Assembly: GCA_014529385.2 (NCBI GenBank) | Contig: CM043959.1 | Span: 58,446,753-58,510,752 of the forward strand | Reading direction: 5' to 3' | From: Adiantum capillus-veneris | Taxonomy: Eukaryota; Streptophyta; Polypodiopsida; Polypodiales; Pteridaceae | Length of the DNA: 64,000 nucleotides | In this document: positions 23,030 to 34,734 of the stretch, piece after piece | Numbering within the stretch: position 1 is the stretch's first letter | Layout of the letters: every line of letters starts with the position of its first letter | Program-made: the position numbers and the translations under genes | The notes under the pieces: model-generated | Told to the model about the DNA's origin: nothing | What the model saw: only the letters and a program-made list of their open reading frames with translations | The model's database searches: none

Positions 23030-23221
23030 TGAAGGAGTATGAGCGGAAGTGCGACGCGAGAGAGAGTGTGAGAAGAAGAGCACGACGATATGGTGAACTC
23101 GCTCTACTGTAATGTGTAGAGCATAGTGAGTTCTTATTAGTTTTTTACAAAAGAATATGTGTACATACCTGGCGGCCCGCCCACTTACCTGGGCGACCAC
23201 ATTGGGCTTTATACCCCAACA
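23030..23221 (-). repeat. 3' LTR of copia element
   Basis: 192 bp, minus-strand ends TGTTGGGG and CTCCTTCA. It is preceded in element orientation by the polypurine tract AAGTGGGAGGT. Confidence 0.93.
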
Positions 23222-23232
23222 ACCTCCCACTT
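23222..23232 (-). promoter_or_regulatory. Polypurine tract of copia element
   Basis: Minus strand AAGTGGGAGGT directly abuts the TGTTGGGG LTR start. It would prime plus-strand DNA synthesis. Confidence 0.85.
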
Positions 23233-23310
23233 AAAGTCCAATGTGGTACTTTAACTGTGAGAGAAGCTACTATACAAGCTAATATACAAGAGATGTAGAG
23301 AAGTGATATA

Positions 23311-26300
23311 CTACCCTACACCTAACTGCTTGCGAAAATGCGCAAAGCTCTCTGAGGGAAGTCCTTTTGTAAGTAGATCAGCAGGATTTTTTGTGGTGTG
23401 AACTTTGACAAGCCGAAGTTGCTTATCCTCGAGCATTTCCCTGATGAAATGATACTTCACATCCACATGCTTTGTCTTTGAGTGATAAACTGGATTGCGA
23501 GCCAATTGTATAGCACTTTGATTATCACAATATAACACAGGCATCTCTTCTTTGATTCCCAAGTCTGTTACTAGTCGATTAAGACAAATTGATTCTTTGC
23601 ATGCCTCTGATGTTGCAACATATTCAGCCTCTGTAGTAGACTGAGTAACACAATCTTGTAATCTAGAACGCCATGATACTGCTCCACCAGCCAATGTAAA
23701 GACATACCCTGACGTAGACCTTCGATTGTCTAAGTCACGTGCATAATCTGAGTCTGTAAAACCCTTTACACTTAGCTCCTGACTCCCATAGCATATACGC
23801 ATACTCTTTGTAGATTTCAGGTATCTCAATATTCTTGTCACTGCCTCCCAATGTTTCTTCCATGGGTTTGACATGTATCGACTTACTACTCCCACTGCAA
23901 ATGCAATGTCTGGGAGAGTAGCAATCATTACATACATCAAACTACCCACTGCAGACGCATATGGAATCTTATCCATTTCAGCCTGTTCTTCCTCAGACAC
24001 AGGACAATCTTGTTTGCTAAGTTTCACATATGGTGGCAATGGAACACTCAATGCCTTTCCCTTCTCCATATTGAAACATTGCAAAACCTTGTCAATATAC
24101 TATGTTTGAGAGAACCAAATCAACTTCTTTGATCTGTCTCTCTCAATGCGCATACCAAGTATATGACTTGCCTCACCCATGTCTTTCATGTCAAACGATT
24201 TTGCCATGTTTGACTTCAAAGCTGAAATTTCTTCCAAGTGCTTGCCAGCAATCAACATGTCATCCACATACAAAATAAGGATCAGCCAACTGCCATCCTT
24301 AGCCTTCTTTGTATATAGATAGTGATCGAACTCACTACGTTTGTAGCCTTGAGAAAGCATAAACTTGTGGAATTTATGGTACCATGCCCTCAGTGATTGT
24401 TTTCAGCCATAAAGACTCTTTAACAACTGGCATACCCAATCTTCCTTGCCTTTCTCCACAAACCCTTCTGGCTGCTGCATGTAAATTTCCACATCTAAAT
24501 CACCATGCAAGAACGCTGTCTTGACATCCATTTGGTGCAACACCAAATCTAATATGGCAACCAATGCAAGAAAGCATCTCAATGTAGTCATCTTGACCAC
24601 CGGAGAGAAGACTTCATCAAAGTCAATGCCTTGTTCTTGCTTAAAGCCCTTGGCAACAAGCCTTGCTTTGTACTTTGGTTGACTATCATGAGCGGTGATC
24701 TTATACCTGTAAACCAATTTACAGGGTAGAGCCTTTTTGCCCCGTGGTAATTTAACTAGCTTCCATGTCTGGTTTTTATGCAGAGCTGTCATCTCTGACT
24801 GCATGGCCAATTGCCAATTCCCAGAGTCCTTCATTTGCACTGCTTCCTTGTAACATGAAGGCTCATTGCAATCAGTGAACATGACATAGTTCATAGATGG
24901 AACAAACCTATCAGGAGGTCGCGTGACACGTCCAGATCTACGCACAATAGGTGGCTCAGGCTCAGCCACAACCTGTGGTTCCACTCTATCCTGTCCTTGC
25001 TCCTCTTGAGCCCTGACATTTTGTCTTGCACGTGCAGGTCCATCTTCTTGGAAGACAACTCTTCTAATCTCCTCAACCCTCTCTGGTTTAGAATGATATT
25101 TGGATTCATTAAAGTGAACATCATTGTTGCGGAAAACCTTTCTGGATTCGGGATCCCAAAGTCTGTACCCCATCTCACCAGAATTACCATAGCCTAGAAA
25201 GATGCACTTTCTACTCTTTGGCTCAAGTTTGTTCCTAAATTCCTTTGGAACGTGAGTATATGCCTCACAACCAAAGACTCTGAGATGCTTGTATGAGGGC
25301 ATTTTGCCTGACCATACCATCTCTGGCACTGAATCCTTCTGCAAAACCTTGCTAGGAGATCTATTTACAAGATGAACAGCTGTTGATACAGCTTCAGCCC
25401 AAAACCCATTTGGCAGTTGTGCATTAGACAACATACTTCTGACCTTCTCTTGTATGGTCCTAAAAATCCTCTCAGCAACACCATTTTGAGGAGGATTGTA
25501 AGGAGCAGTAAGTTCACGTTTTATACCTTTTGACTCACAAAAGTCCTGAAAGGCCTTTGAAACATACTCTCCACCATTGTCAGTGCGTAAGCATTTAAGC
25601 TTCTTGCCACTCTGATTCTCCACAAGTGTCACAAACGTTTTGAAAACACTAAACGCTTCATCCTTGTGCTTGAGAAAGTAAACCCATACTTTCCTCGAGT
25701 AATCATCTATAAATGTCATAAAGTAAGAAGCTCCCCCTAGAGATAGGTTAGGCATAGGTCCACACAAATCACTATGAACAAGTGCCAACTGTGTATCTCT
25801 TCTACTGCTTCTATGCTTATGTGGTTGCTGTGTTTGCTTACCATACAGACAATGTTCACAGAATTCAAAATCATTAAATGAAAAGCCATGCAAATAACCA
25901 GAAGGAGACAAGATTTCCATTCCCTTCTTGGACATATGGCCTAATCGGCTATGCCACAAAGAAACGTTTGGTTGCTCGGTTACATTGATTACATTTTTAG
26001 AGACATTTGATACATAAATCATGTAAAGTCCTCCAGACTTTACTCCATGTGCTACTGTCATAGAACCCTTGGATATCTTCCACATGTTCTATCCAAAAGT
26101 GGTGACGTAGCCAGCATCATCAAGTAAACCTGTGCTGATCAAGCTCTTTGTAATTGCGGAAACATGTCTCACATTCTTCAATGTGAAAGAAGAGCCATTC
26201 TGAAACTTCAATTGAACATCTCCAACACCTAAGATCTCACATGTCTGCCCATTGCCTAGCCGAACATGATCTTTAGTGGTCACATAAGAGGTAAACCACT

Positions 26301-27306
26301 CCTTGTTTGGAGACACATGAAGTGATGCCCCTGAGTCTATAATCCAGTCACTCAGTGCATTTCCATCAAATGATGTAAGAAGAGTTGAGTCCATTGTATT
26401 CTTCAAGAAGTAGATGTCTCCTGACACTAGACTGTCATCCTCTGCAACAGTGTTTGTCACATTTATTTCTTGAATCTTCACTGAGGACTTGTTCTTCTCA
26501 CCATGGTCTTCAGCTTTCTCTTTGCCTTTTTCTGCTTTTCATTCTCTGCAGTCTCTTTTCATGTGACCCTTCTTGCCACAATGGTAGCATTCTATGTCAC
26601 TCTTGCCTTTAGCACTGCGGGACTTGCTACGAGACTGATTCTTGTTTCCACCTTTGTACTTTTTTTTGGTCCTTCCCCTGACAACTAAGGCTGTTGCTTT
26701 GCCTTTTTCCATTGTCTTTCTATTGGTTTCTTCAGTAAGCAGACGTCCTTCTACACTTTCTATGTTCAAACCATCTGGAGGTGCAGAATTACTCAAAGCT
26801 GTGCGAAAAGTGTCCCAACTTTTCGGCAATGTGATCAACAGGAACATAGCTGTAACAGGTTCATCAAACTTGACACCTTGAGCTGACAACTGACTATAGA
26901 TTGTGTTGAATTCATTCCGATGATTGGACATAGGTGTCCCTTCTTTCATCTTCAAGTCAACAAGCTTCTTAAGCCTGTATACCTGTGAAGCTGCACTCTG
27001 CTTCTCATAAAGATCACTCAGCTTTAACCATGCTTGATAAGCCGACATCTCGTCTGCTACATTGAAGTAAACGCTTTCTGCCAAAGTCAGCATAATGGTA
27101 GAAAGTGCCAATTCATCCATCTCGCTCCATTCATCTTCGTCCATATCTTGTGGTTTTATCCCCTTGAGCTTTATAGGTTTTATCTGCTTCCTTTGTACCA
27201 ACACGTGCCAAATCTGCTTCTTCCACAATGGGAAATTGGTTCCATCGAGCTTCTTGATATTGTACAGAGAAGTGTCCTATGATCCAGCGATAGCTACGCT
27301 TCACAT
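23311..27306 (-). pseudogene. copia gag-pol polyprotein, one frame with six stops
   Basis: From an ATG at 27306 the same frame runs 1,332 codons to the stop at 23311. It is broken only by nonsense codons at about 27301, 27277, 26539, 26089, 24403 and 24100, with no frameshift. Domains in order: gag (26539-27276) with knuckle C-Y-H-C-G-K-K-G-H-M-K-R-D-C; protease with W-I-I-D-S-G-A-S; GAG-pre-integrase with L-W-H-S-R-L-G-H; integrase with H-S-D-L-C-G-P-M, L-R-T-D-N-G-G-E-Y and N-G-V-A-E-R; RT with Y-V-D-D-M-L; RNase H with T-D-S-D-Y-A, T-E-A-E-Y and C-D-N-Q-S-A-I. The catalytic residues I checked are in place. This polyprotein would supply all enzymes for copy-and-paste transposition. The copy is dead only through point stops. 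Confidence 0.93.
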
Positions 27307-27774
27307 TGGTTTACTTTCCTGGGAAAAATTCGCCAGAGTTTCCCCTGTAAACTGACCTCTGAACCAATATCAACCTGATGAACTAGTGGATGTCGCCTAC
27401 AGTCTGTGTGTAGATGCGCCTGTGTCGTATGTGACATGCCTCCAAGAACTGTGAGCTGTCCTTCGATGTGTAGACAGCCACAAATCAACACTCTGGGAGT
27501 GTCGATATCCTCAGCACTTGCAGTCGTAGGCCGAAAACCCCAAATTTGCAGAGTCGGATCTGCACCCGTCGAGACCACGTAGTCGAAAATGGCCTGCGTA
27601 GACCTTTGTCGAAGCCGAACGGTGGCCGAGATGACCTGAGAATGAAATTCTGACAACACCGAGTCCTCCACCCTAAACCCACGAGATTTGGGGCCGTGTC
27701 TTCGCCTGTCGAATTTCACTCCAATCTGAGTTGGTGACTCTAGCCTCCTGCAATGCTGCCTCGAGCCTCGATTT

Positions 27775-27788
27775 GAGCTCTGATACCA
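27775..27788 (-). promoter_or_regulatory. Primer binding site, initiator tRNA-Met
   Basis: The minus strand reads TGGTATCAGAGCTC two bases inside the 5' LTR, the usual plant retrotransposon primer site complementary to the 3' end of initiator tRNA-Met. Confidence 0.92.
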
Positions 27789-27790
27789 GT

Positions 27791-27982
27791 TGAAGGAGTA
27801 CGAACGGAAGTGCGACGCAAGAGAGAGTGCGAGAAGAAGAGCACGACGATATGGTGAACTCGCTCTACTGTAATGTGTAGAGCATAGTGAGTTTTTATTA
27901 GGTTTTTACAAAAGAATATGTGTACATACCTGGCGGCCCGCCCACTTACCTGGGCAACCACATTGGGCTTTATACCCCAACA
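27791..27982 (-). repeat. 5' LTR of copia element
   Basis: 192 bp, minus-strand start TGTTGGGGTATAAAG. The TATAAAG lies only 8 bases from the LTR start, so the U3 region is very short. Same length as the 3' LTR. Confidence 0.93.
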
Positions 27983-28251
27983 GAAGATGCTAGATGGGTG
28001 TAAGGAATATAGCATAAGGATAGTATGAACCTTGTCAATGGTTACAATGCTGCACTAGAGTAAGCAAATGTAAATGCTTTCTAAATGAACAATGCTTATG
28101 TCTTATAAGACTAATCTTTTTTTGTGCACAAATTTAAATAGTATGCATACTTAGAATCATGTTTGTGATGGCGACGTCACTCAAACACCAAGTAGAAATT
28201 TCCACTCTACTTTGGGAGTATGATATGAACTAAAGAGCAGACATGCGTGCA

Positions 28252-28572
28252 GCAGCTACGTCTCCCAAGCACCAAATGTACTAGTCATTCATTCTGGAAT
28301 GAAGTCGCTGGGTGAAAAGGGATCCTCTACCTGCTAAGGAACATAGACTAATGACTAAGACTTTATCTCTTCTACCTCATAGTCAAGGAAGACTATCAGG
28401 TAGAAGACTAAGACTACGGCAGCTACGTCTCCCAAGCACCAAATGGACTAGTCATCCATTCTGGAACGAAGTCGCAAGGTGAAAAGGGATCATTTACCCG
28501 CTAAGGAACGTAGACTAATGGCTAAGACTTTATCTCTTCTACCTCATAGTCGAGGACGACTATATTTCAAGA
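28252..28572 (+). repeat. 167-bp tandem repeat in element B 3' leader
   Basis: Two head-to-tail copies start with gcagctacgtctcccaagc at 28252 and 28419. They differ at scattered positions and end near acctcatagtc-(a/g)agga. They lie between the chromodomain and the polypurine tract of element B. Confidence 0.9.
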
Positions 28573-28581
28573 GAGAGGTAA

Positions 28582-30013
28582 TGTCATAAAATCTAATATC
28601 TAACCAATCCAAATGATTTTCTCATATTAAACTAATCATTTAATATGGAAGAATAAACGAGAACAAGGGTTAGAATATAGACATGTGCTTATGGATCTGT
28701 CTCAACACACGGGGCCAAGGTTAAAGGGGTTCAAATGAGAGATGGTATGTTAAAGAGCAATGCTACCTAATGGAACTTAAAGGCCTTAGAGTTAGCTTCA
28801 TTAAAGACCTCCAAAAGTTAGTGTTAAAAAGTCCTTTGACCTTAGGCAAGCTAGGGCTGACCTTGAGGTGGGAACCTTACCCAAGCATGAGGTGCTTGTC
28901 GGCTTGCTAACTAAAGTGCTTAAAATTTTTGTGGGAACCTTGCCCAAAGCTTGATGTGATTTTTATGCTTAAAATGACTAAGGTTCTTGAAGTATTCAAT
29001 TCAAAGACAAACTCTCAAGAGGCATCAGCTGTTTCCATGCTTGATTGACTAAGTGCTTGAAGTATTCAATTAAAACCAAATGACTTAAGAAGCATAAAAG
29101 ACACATGTTCAAATGATCCTCCACATGTGGCCCTCATGATGTGCTTGAATTCTATTGGATAGGTTTTAAAGGGGTCCAAGGAGAATTTAGATGCATAAAA
29201 ATAAATAGTTAAGTTCTTTCTCTCAAAGAGGAAAAAGAGGACACATGTCCAAATGAAATAATTAAATAATAAGAGAGAGAGAGAGAGAGGTGTGGACCAA
29301 GCATGAAAAGGGGGTATACTCCCCCCCCCCACACACACACTCTCATTGTGTGGAGTGCAAAGTGCAAGAGCTCCATCTCCTTCTCCAAGCTTGCTGAGAA
29401 GTGGAGAGCCTACACCAGCACTCTTGGCTATGGAATGCAAATCCAACCAAGAGCCATGCTTCAATGTTTAAGCTTGCCATCTTCTTCATCTTCATTACTA
29501 TTCTATTATGCTATGCTAAGCAAGAAGAGTGATCATAAGTGAGGAACTATTTCTTTCTCCTATGGATGATTCTTTTTCCTCTTCCCACCCTCATTCCCTG
29601 CTAGCTTTCTCCACCTTTGAAGGTGTTTGAGGCATTGGGAATGAGGCTTGGGATAGTTATAGCTTTTTACAAAGTTTATGGTATGCTTGTGATGCATGAA
29701 GCTTTCCATCTTCATTGCATCACCTAGGTCACAAGGAACACAAAGATACTTGATGGGAGAATTTATAATAATACAAACACCTTTTAGAGGGGGGGCCAGC
29801 TCCAAGTCAATCCGGTCGTCTCCTATTGTCATGTTCTCTAATACTCTATCTCTTGCGAAAGTATTATTCATGCCAAGTTAATTAAGTACTATGTTTATGT
29901 TGCTAGCATCAATTAAGTTCACCCTCTTTGTGCTCAAAGTGATCTCCAAAAAATGCTCACTCGAATTCTCTTAATTCCACTCTTCTCAAAGTTCATAGGC
30001 CATTTCCATTACA
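28582..30013 (+). repeat. 3' LTR of element B
   Basis: It starts TGTCATAAAATC just after the purine run agagagaggtaa and ends ...CCATTACA. It is homologous over its length to 60212-61871, which is followed by a tRNA-iMet primer site, so the boundaries are mutually supported. It contains a (GA)n, a C10/(CA)n run and a gg-rich block near 29790. It is about 230 bp shorter than the copy at 60 kb. Confidence 0.85.
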
Positions 30014-30463
30014 AGACTCATTGATAAGTAGTTTCAATCACAAAGGGTTTTGCAATGACTCCATACAGTGCCCACATCATTTCTTGCAACATATTGGAAT
30101 TGCTCAGTCACTCCACTCGGTTCACTATCTTTGTATTTGCATCTTTGCATGGCCTTTTTTCTTGGCTAGTCGCACTCTCAATATACAATCCATCCTAGTA
30201 TGGCCCACTATCATCTCCTGGATCCAATGAGAATCCTCCTTCATCTACAAACTTTAGGACGGTTGACATCATTTTGGCCTCCGTTTCCACTGCAAGCAGT
30301 ACTGCACAAGCTATTTTGTCATTTTGTGCAGAATTTTTGTCAGTGTTGTTTTCTGCATAACATGTGCCTTACAATCTTCTACAGTTTGTGCTATATAGCA
30401 CGTGTTGTTCGCGCTTCATTTCCCTATTTTCGGGCAGTTTTCACATCAGGTGCAACATTTACC
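30014..30463. other. Leader or flank of copia C
   Basis: Upstream of the copia C gag start. No LTR partner and no tRNA-iMet primer site are visible, so the 5' LTR of copia C is either unrecognised here or lost. Confidence 0.4.
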
Positions 30464-31340
30464 ATGACTGACAACAACACAGATGTGTTCAAGATGTTTG
30501 CTGCTGAGGACAGGTTGGATGGGGACAATTACCCTATATGGGCTTATATGATGCAACATGTTCTTGTGTCAAAGGGCATCTGGAATATTGTGTAGGGCAT
30601 TGATGTACGTCCTGGTTCTGAGGATGCAGGCGTTGTTGAGGATGTTGCAGGTCTTGCTACAAGGATTGCTACTATTAGAATTGTTTTGCCTACTGCAGAA
30701 CAATCTTGTTGGGATGTAAAGGATGCGCAGGCTCATGCATTGATTGTGTTGTCTGTGAAGCACACCATTGTTCCTCACGTTCGTTTAGCAAAATCTGCAA
30801 ACAGGCTTGGGATATTTTGGCTGGTCTTTATGCAAGTCGCAATGAGGCTAAAATTGCTTTGCTGCGTAAAGAGCTGGAATCAAAGATTATGCATGAGGAA
30901 GATGATATGGACACTTTCCTTGCTGGTGTCAAGGATATCAATGAGCAACTTATGTCTGCAGGTGAAGTCATTTCAGACAGTTCCCTTGTGCAGACTATTC
31001 TTGATGCCTTACCAGATTCTTACCAGGCTTTTGCTAGTACTTGGAGACTTATGACCCAAGGAAATCCTAAAGTTGTCAAGTTTGATGCATTATGCACATT
31101 GTTGTTGCAAGAGTCACTTTCCTGAAAAAATAGGACTAGGCAGCATGAAGTTGAACAAGCTTTTATTGCTTCTCAAAGAAAGGGTGGTAATAGCAATGCA
31201 ACCACTTCTTATGGTTCTGTTGCGAGTGGCAAAACTTTTGTTCCTAATGCTTCTGCTGGCAGCAATTCGTCTGGAAATTCAAGTGATAAGGGCAAAAAGA
31301 AGATGCGTTGCCATTATTGTAAAGCTAATGATCACTTGAT
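30464..31340 (+). pseudogene. copia C gag
   Basis: It starts M-T-D-N-N-T-D-V-F-K-M-F at 30464 and has the gag motif D-G-D-N-Y-P-I-W. A stop at 30593 and a frameshift near 30790 follow. The later part A-W-D-I-L-A-G-L-Y-A-S-R and D-A-L-P-D-S-Y is typical copia gag. The knuckle near 31300 reads C-H-Y-C-K-A-N-D-H-L-I-K-stop-C. Confidence 0.85.
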
Positions 31341-31356
31341 CAAGTAGTGTTTTAAG

Positions 31357-33410
31357 TTGAAGGCCAAAGAGGCTAAGAAGAAAGAGGGTGGTTCCAATGA
31401 AAATGCTGGTTCCACTACAAATGTAGCCATTGTTGAGTATCCTGTGAAAGGAGACCGTGTTGGTGATGTTGATGCAGAATGGGGTTTTAGTGCAGAGTGC
31501 ACTTATAATTTTGTTGTCCATGATGCATGCACGTCAGTTGCTATAGATTCACATGTGTGGTATTTCGACAGTGGTGCTACAAAGCACATTCCTCACATCA
31601 TGAATTGTCTGCATCTCTTGAGTCTGTCCCTCATGGGAATTCAGTCAATTGTGCCAACAATGCCTCTTATCCGGTTCAAGGAGTTGGAAAGATTGTGCTT
31701 ACTGCTGCAAATGGCAGTTCTTTCACACTTGTTGATGCACTTTATGTACCTGGGATCAAGAAGAAATCTTTTGTCTGTATCTGCACTTGCTAGACTTGGA
31801 CTTCTGGGCAAATTTGTGGATGATAGATGTACAGTTCATGATCTCAATTTTGGTGATGAAATTGTTGCATCAAGGATTTTGTGCTGTGGGCTGTATAAGC
31901 TCACTTTGTATGACAAGTGTGGACAAAATTTTGCAAATGCAGTTTGCAGATTCAAGGGCTATTTCATATGCAAAACTTTGGCATGCACGTTTTGGTCATC
32001 TGAATTTTGTCAGTTTGCTGCGTTTGCAGAAATCTGATATGGTTTCTTCTTTGCCACCTCTTGAAGCACCTGTCAAACATGTGTGTGAAGGTTGTATTCT
32101 GGGTAAAATGTAGAATTCTAAGTTTCCAAAGGATGGTTCAGTTAGGGCCACATGATGTAGGTTGCAGCTTGTGCAAAGTGATGTTTGTGGGCCCATGCAA
32201 ACTCCGTCCTCGGGCAATTACCTATACTACGTGACTTTCATTGATGATTCTCCAGGCATGCATGAGTATTTCCGCTTAAAGCGAAGTCCGAAGTTTTTAT
32301 GTGCTTCAAACAATTTCTGGCTATGACTGAAAATGTCTCGAAATGTACTATGGGCACCCTCCATTCCGATCGAGGGGGGGAGTATATTGGATTTAATGCA
32401 TTTCTGGCTAGTTGTGGGATAAAACACCAATGTACAGTGCCTTCCACACCTCAGCAAAATGGTGTTGTTGAGAGGAAAAACAGGTCATTTATGGAAATGG
32501 CACGATGTATGGTCAAAAGTCAAGCTTTGCTGCATTCTTTTTGGCTTGAGGCCATCATTGTGTGCCACTTATGTACTAAACATGTGTCCTACGAAAGCTT
32601 TGCAGTCTATTACTCCATATGAAACATGGCATGATAGAAAGCCTTCTATTGAACACATGCGTGTTTTTGGTTGTTTGGCATATGCTTTGGTGCCACAAAC
32701 ATAGCGCACAAAATTGGATGATAAGGCTATCAAATGTATTTTTGTTGGTTATAGTACTGAAAGCAAAGGTTACAGGTTGTATCATCCGCAAACAAAGCGT
32801 ATTCTAGTTTCACGGGATGTTCAGCCCTTGCTGTCATGTACTAGAGACAATAATGTAAGCTCACAGGACTTTTATGACACTTTGTTGCCTCTTTTTAGTT
32901 GTGAAAGTTTGAATGTAAATTCCAATGAGGCAAATGTACAGCCTATGAGGGTTTCTGAAAATGTTACAAATCAGCCTATTATTGTTGCAGATGTACATGA
33001 TGTACTTGATGAGGAAAGGGCTGAAAAGGAGCAGGCTAGAGGTATGCCAAAATGGTTGGTGCATACATTGTGTGACAGTAAATTGGATGCACCTTTGTCT
33101 AGTCGTACTCGCTCAGGCTCTTGCCATGCATCTTATGCATCAGATTGTTATGCTTTGGCTGTGTCTAGCTTACATGATGTTGAGGAACCTCTGTCTTTTG
33201 ATGAAGCACATAATTCAAAAAATTGGATGGCTGCCATGCAATCAGAATATGATGCACTTATAGGAAATGACACATGGACTTTATGTGATTTGCCTCCTGG
33301 CCAAAAGGCCATTGGTACAAAGTGGGTTTACAAGTTGAAACGCAAGCCGGATGGTGAGATTGATCGCCATAAGGCTCGACTTGTTGCAAATGGCTATGCA
33401 CAACAAAAGG
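31357..33410 (+). pseudogene. copia C protease, integrase and partial RT
   Basis: The protease site W-Y-F-D-S-G-A-T-K-H-I is near 31560. Then follow L-W-H-A-R-F-G-H-L (near 31980), C-E-G-C-I-L-G-K, and the integrase core with Q-S-D-V-C-G-P-M near 32185, L-H-S-D-R-G-G-E-Y near 32360 and Q-Q-N-G-V-V-E-R near 32455. The linker and RT start run open from 32714 with D-T-W-T-L-C-D-L-P and W-V-Y-K-L-K-R-K. At 33411 it switches to unrelated CT-rich DNA. Confidence 0.88.
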
Positions 33411-33734
33411 TCATTCTTGCTCTTGCTAACTCCTCTCCTCCTCTTTTCTTTTCTCTTGCTCTTGTTGCCAACTCTCCTCCTCTTTTCTTTGTTGTTGCAT
33501 TCTCTCAAACTCCTCTTCCATCTCCTCTTGATGTGTTTGGGAAAATCTTTAATGTGCACCGAAGAGCGGACCAAGAAAGATGCTCTTCAAACTGAAGAAA
33601 ACATTATAGTACTACTCATTTTCGGTAGAGGACCCTTCCCAAGAGGGTGTCTCTTGCTCTTGCTCACATGCAACTCCACTTGTTTGTGTCTGCTCTAATG
33701 TCCCATTAACTTGACCCATGTTCTCTCCACCAAG
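33411..33734. other. CT-rich sequence after copia C breakpoint
   Basis: Starts with two imperfect copies of a cttgctcttg...ctcctcctcttttctt word about 47 bp apart. No coding signature. Confidence 0.45.
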
Positions 33735-34125
33735 CTACTCATGCTGGTCAACAATGGGAGCTCGATCCTCTCCATTGTGCTCCTAATAGTCATCGTTGGT
33801 TTGCTCCTAATGGCCATTGATGGGAGAAGCGACGTCTCTGCTCGGTTGCTCCTGATAAACTATGGGAGAAGGGCCCCCTCTATCTTGTTGCTCCTACTAA
33901 ATGGTGGGAGGAGGGCCTCTTTACCTTGTTGCTCTCAATCCACAATGGAACCAGGGCCCTCTCTGTTGTGCTCCTCCCAACCAACTGTAGGAGAGGAGCC
34001 TCTCCACCTTGACGTTGTTGCTTAACCGTAGGAGGAGGTCTCTCTACGCCGCACTATTCTTGATCAATAATGTGAGGAAGGTCCTCACCGTCGTGCTACT
34101 CCTAATGGCTAATGAAAATACAATG
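33735..34125 (+). repeat. Degenerate 42-bp minisatellite, about nine units
   Basis: Units begin gttgctcct, carry a variable taa/aat-tgggag middle and end near ggcc-tctct-acctt. The spacing is about 42 bp (14 codons), so an open frame crosses several units. Divergence between units is high, which indicates an old array. Confidence 0.75.
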
Positions 34126-34130
34126 ATGAG

Positions 34131-34136
<6 letters not shown>

Positions 34137-34192
<56 letters not shown>
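34137..34192 (+). repeat. Compound (GT)n(GA)n microsatellite
   Basis: Twelve GT units pass directly into about sixteen GA units. Confidence 0.95.
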
Positions 34193-34195
<3 letters not shown>

Positions 34196-34734
34196 CAAAA
34201 TTGAAACTTTGTGTGACCCATTAGCCATTTGCACATCCTCTCATTTGCAGTGGATGCAAGGTACCTTTATCTTCAATGTTCTCACTACTTTTATGATTTT
34301 CCATTGGAGCGACAAGTTAATGTGGGCTTTCTTTTCTTGTTCTAATCGATAATTAGGGGTCCTCAAGCCGTGTTTAAGCTAGCCCACATCTCGCTTTTAG
34401 TTGGCATTCCCTCACAATTTCAAAGCCATTCAAGACAATTTTTAATTCAATTTAGTTTTGTAAAAGCACAATTGATTTTGGAAAAAATTCCATTAGCATT
34501 TCTAAAGGTTTTATCTTCCTCTCGGCACCCTAAGGTCCTTAAATGAACTTTAAATTAATTGCATTGGCACTTTAAATTAAGTGCATTGACACTTTTAAAA
34601 GTTGCTTCACCCTTTTGGCACCCTAAAGCCCCGAGCCGCATATTACAACCATCTTCATAATCTTGGTCCTTCCACTTTTTCTATTTTTCGAGAGAGAGAA
34701 TCATTTAAGTAGACCAAAGTTGAATTTGGCGATA

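Larger units (their letters stand above)
22857..27982 (-). mobile_element. Ty1/copia element, Tork-like, nearly intact, 192-bp LTRs
   Basis: The element is oriented on the minus strand. The 5' LTR is 27791-27982, the tRNA-iMet primer site 27775-27788, gag-pol 27306-23311, the polypurine tract 23222-23232, and the 3' LTR 23030-23221. A third, partial LTR (22857-23029) is attached outside the 3' LTR. The 5-bp target duplication GAAGA flanks it (22852-22856 and 27983-27987). By hand count the full LTRs differ at seven of 192 positions, mostly C-to-T type, so insertion is recent relative to its host element B. Lineage assignment is from the overall resemblance of the polyprotein to Tnt1-type elements. 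Confidence 0.93.
22741..28060 (+). pseudogene. element B chromodomain, interrupted at 22856/27983
   Basis: After integrase the frame reads [11 protein letters not shown], then [15 protein letters not shown], a chromodomain core. Chromodomains let chromoviral integrases bind marked chromatin. The copia element is inserted after F-E-D, and the sequence after the insertion resumes E-D-A-R-W-V, completing the conserved acidic/Trp motif. Two stops follow in the C-terminal helix. Confidence 0.8.
18103..30013 (+). mobile_element. Chromodomain Ty3/gypsy element B, split by a copia insertion
   Basis: Gag, protease, RT, RNase H, integrase and a C-terminal chromodomain follow in order on the plus strand, then a 3' leader, a polypurine tract (agagagaggta) and an LTR at 28582-30013. 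Much of gag-pol keeps one reading frame, so it was a single polyprotein. The chromodomain is cut at 22856 by a complete copia element and resumes at 27983. The 5' LTR is missing. Stops and some frameshifts make it non-autonomous. Confidence 0.9.
30464..33410 (+). mobile_element. Ty1/copia element C, truncated in RT
   Basis: Gag, protease, integrase and the first part of RT follow on the plus strand in copia order. RT homology stops abruptly at 33410, after the segment K-A-R-L-V-A-N-G-Y-A-Q-Q-K. The catalytic RT palm, RNase H and 3' LTR are missing. Frameshifts and stops are frequent. It is a different family from the Tork-like copy at 22.9-28.0 kb. Confidence 0.88.

Noticed and set aside
29066-29464. 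Minus-strand 132-codon frame, with a similar one at 61112-61318
   Set aside because: Both are shadows within homologous LTRs of elements B and E; their similarity reflects the LTR, not a protein.
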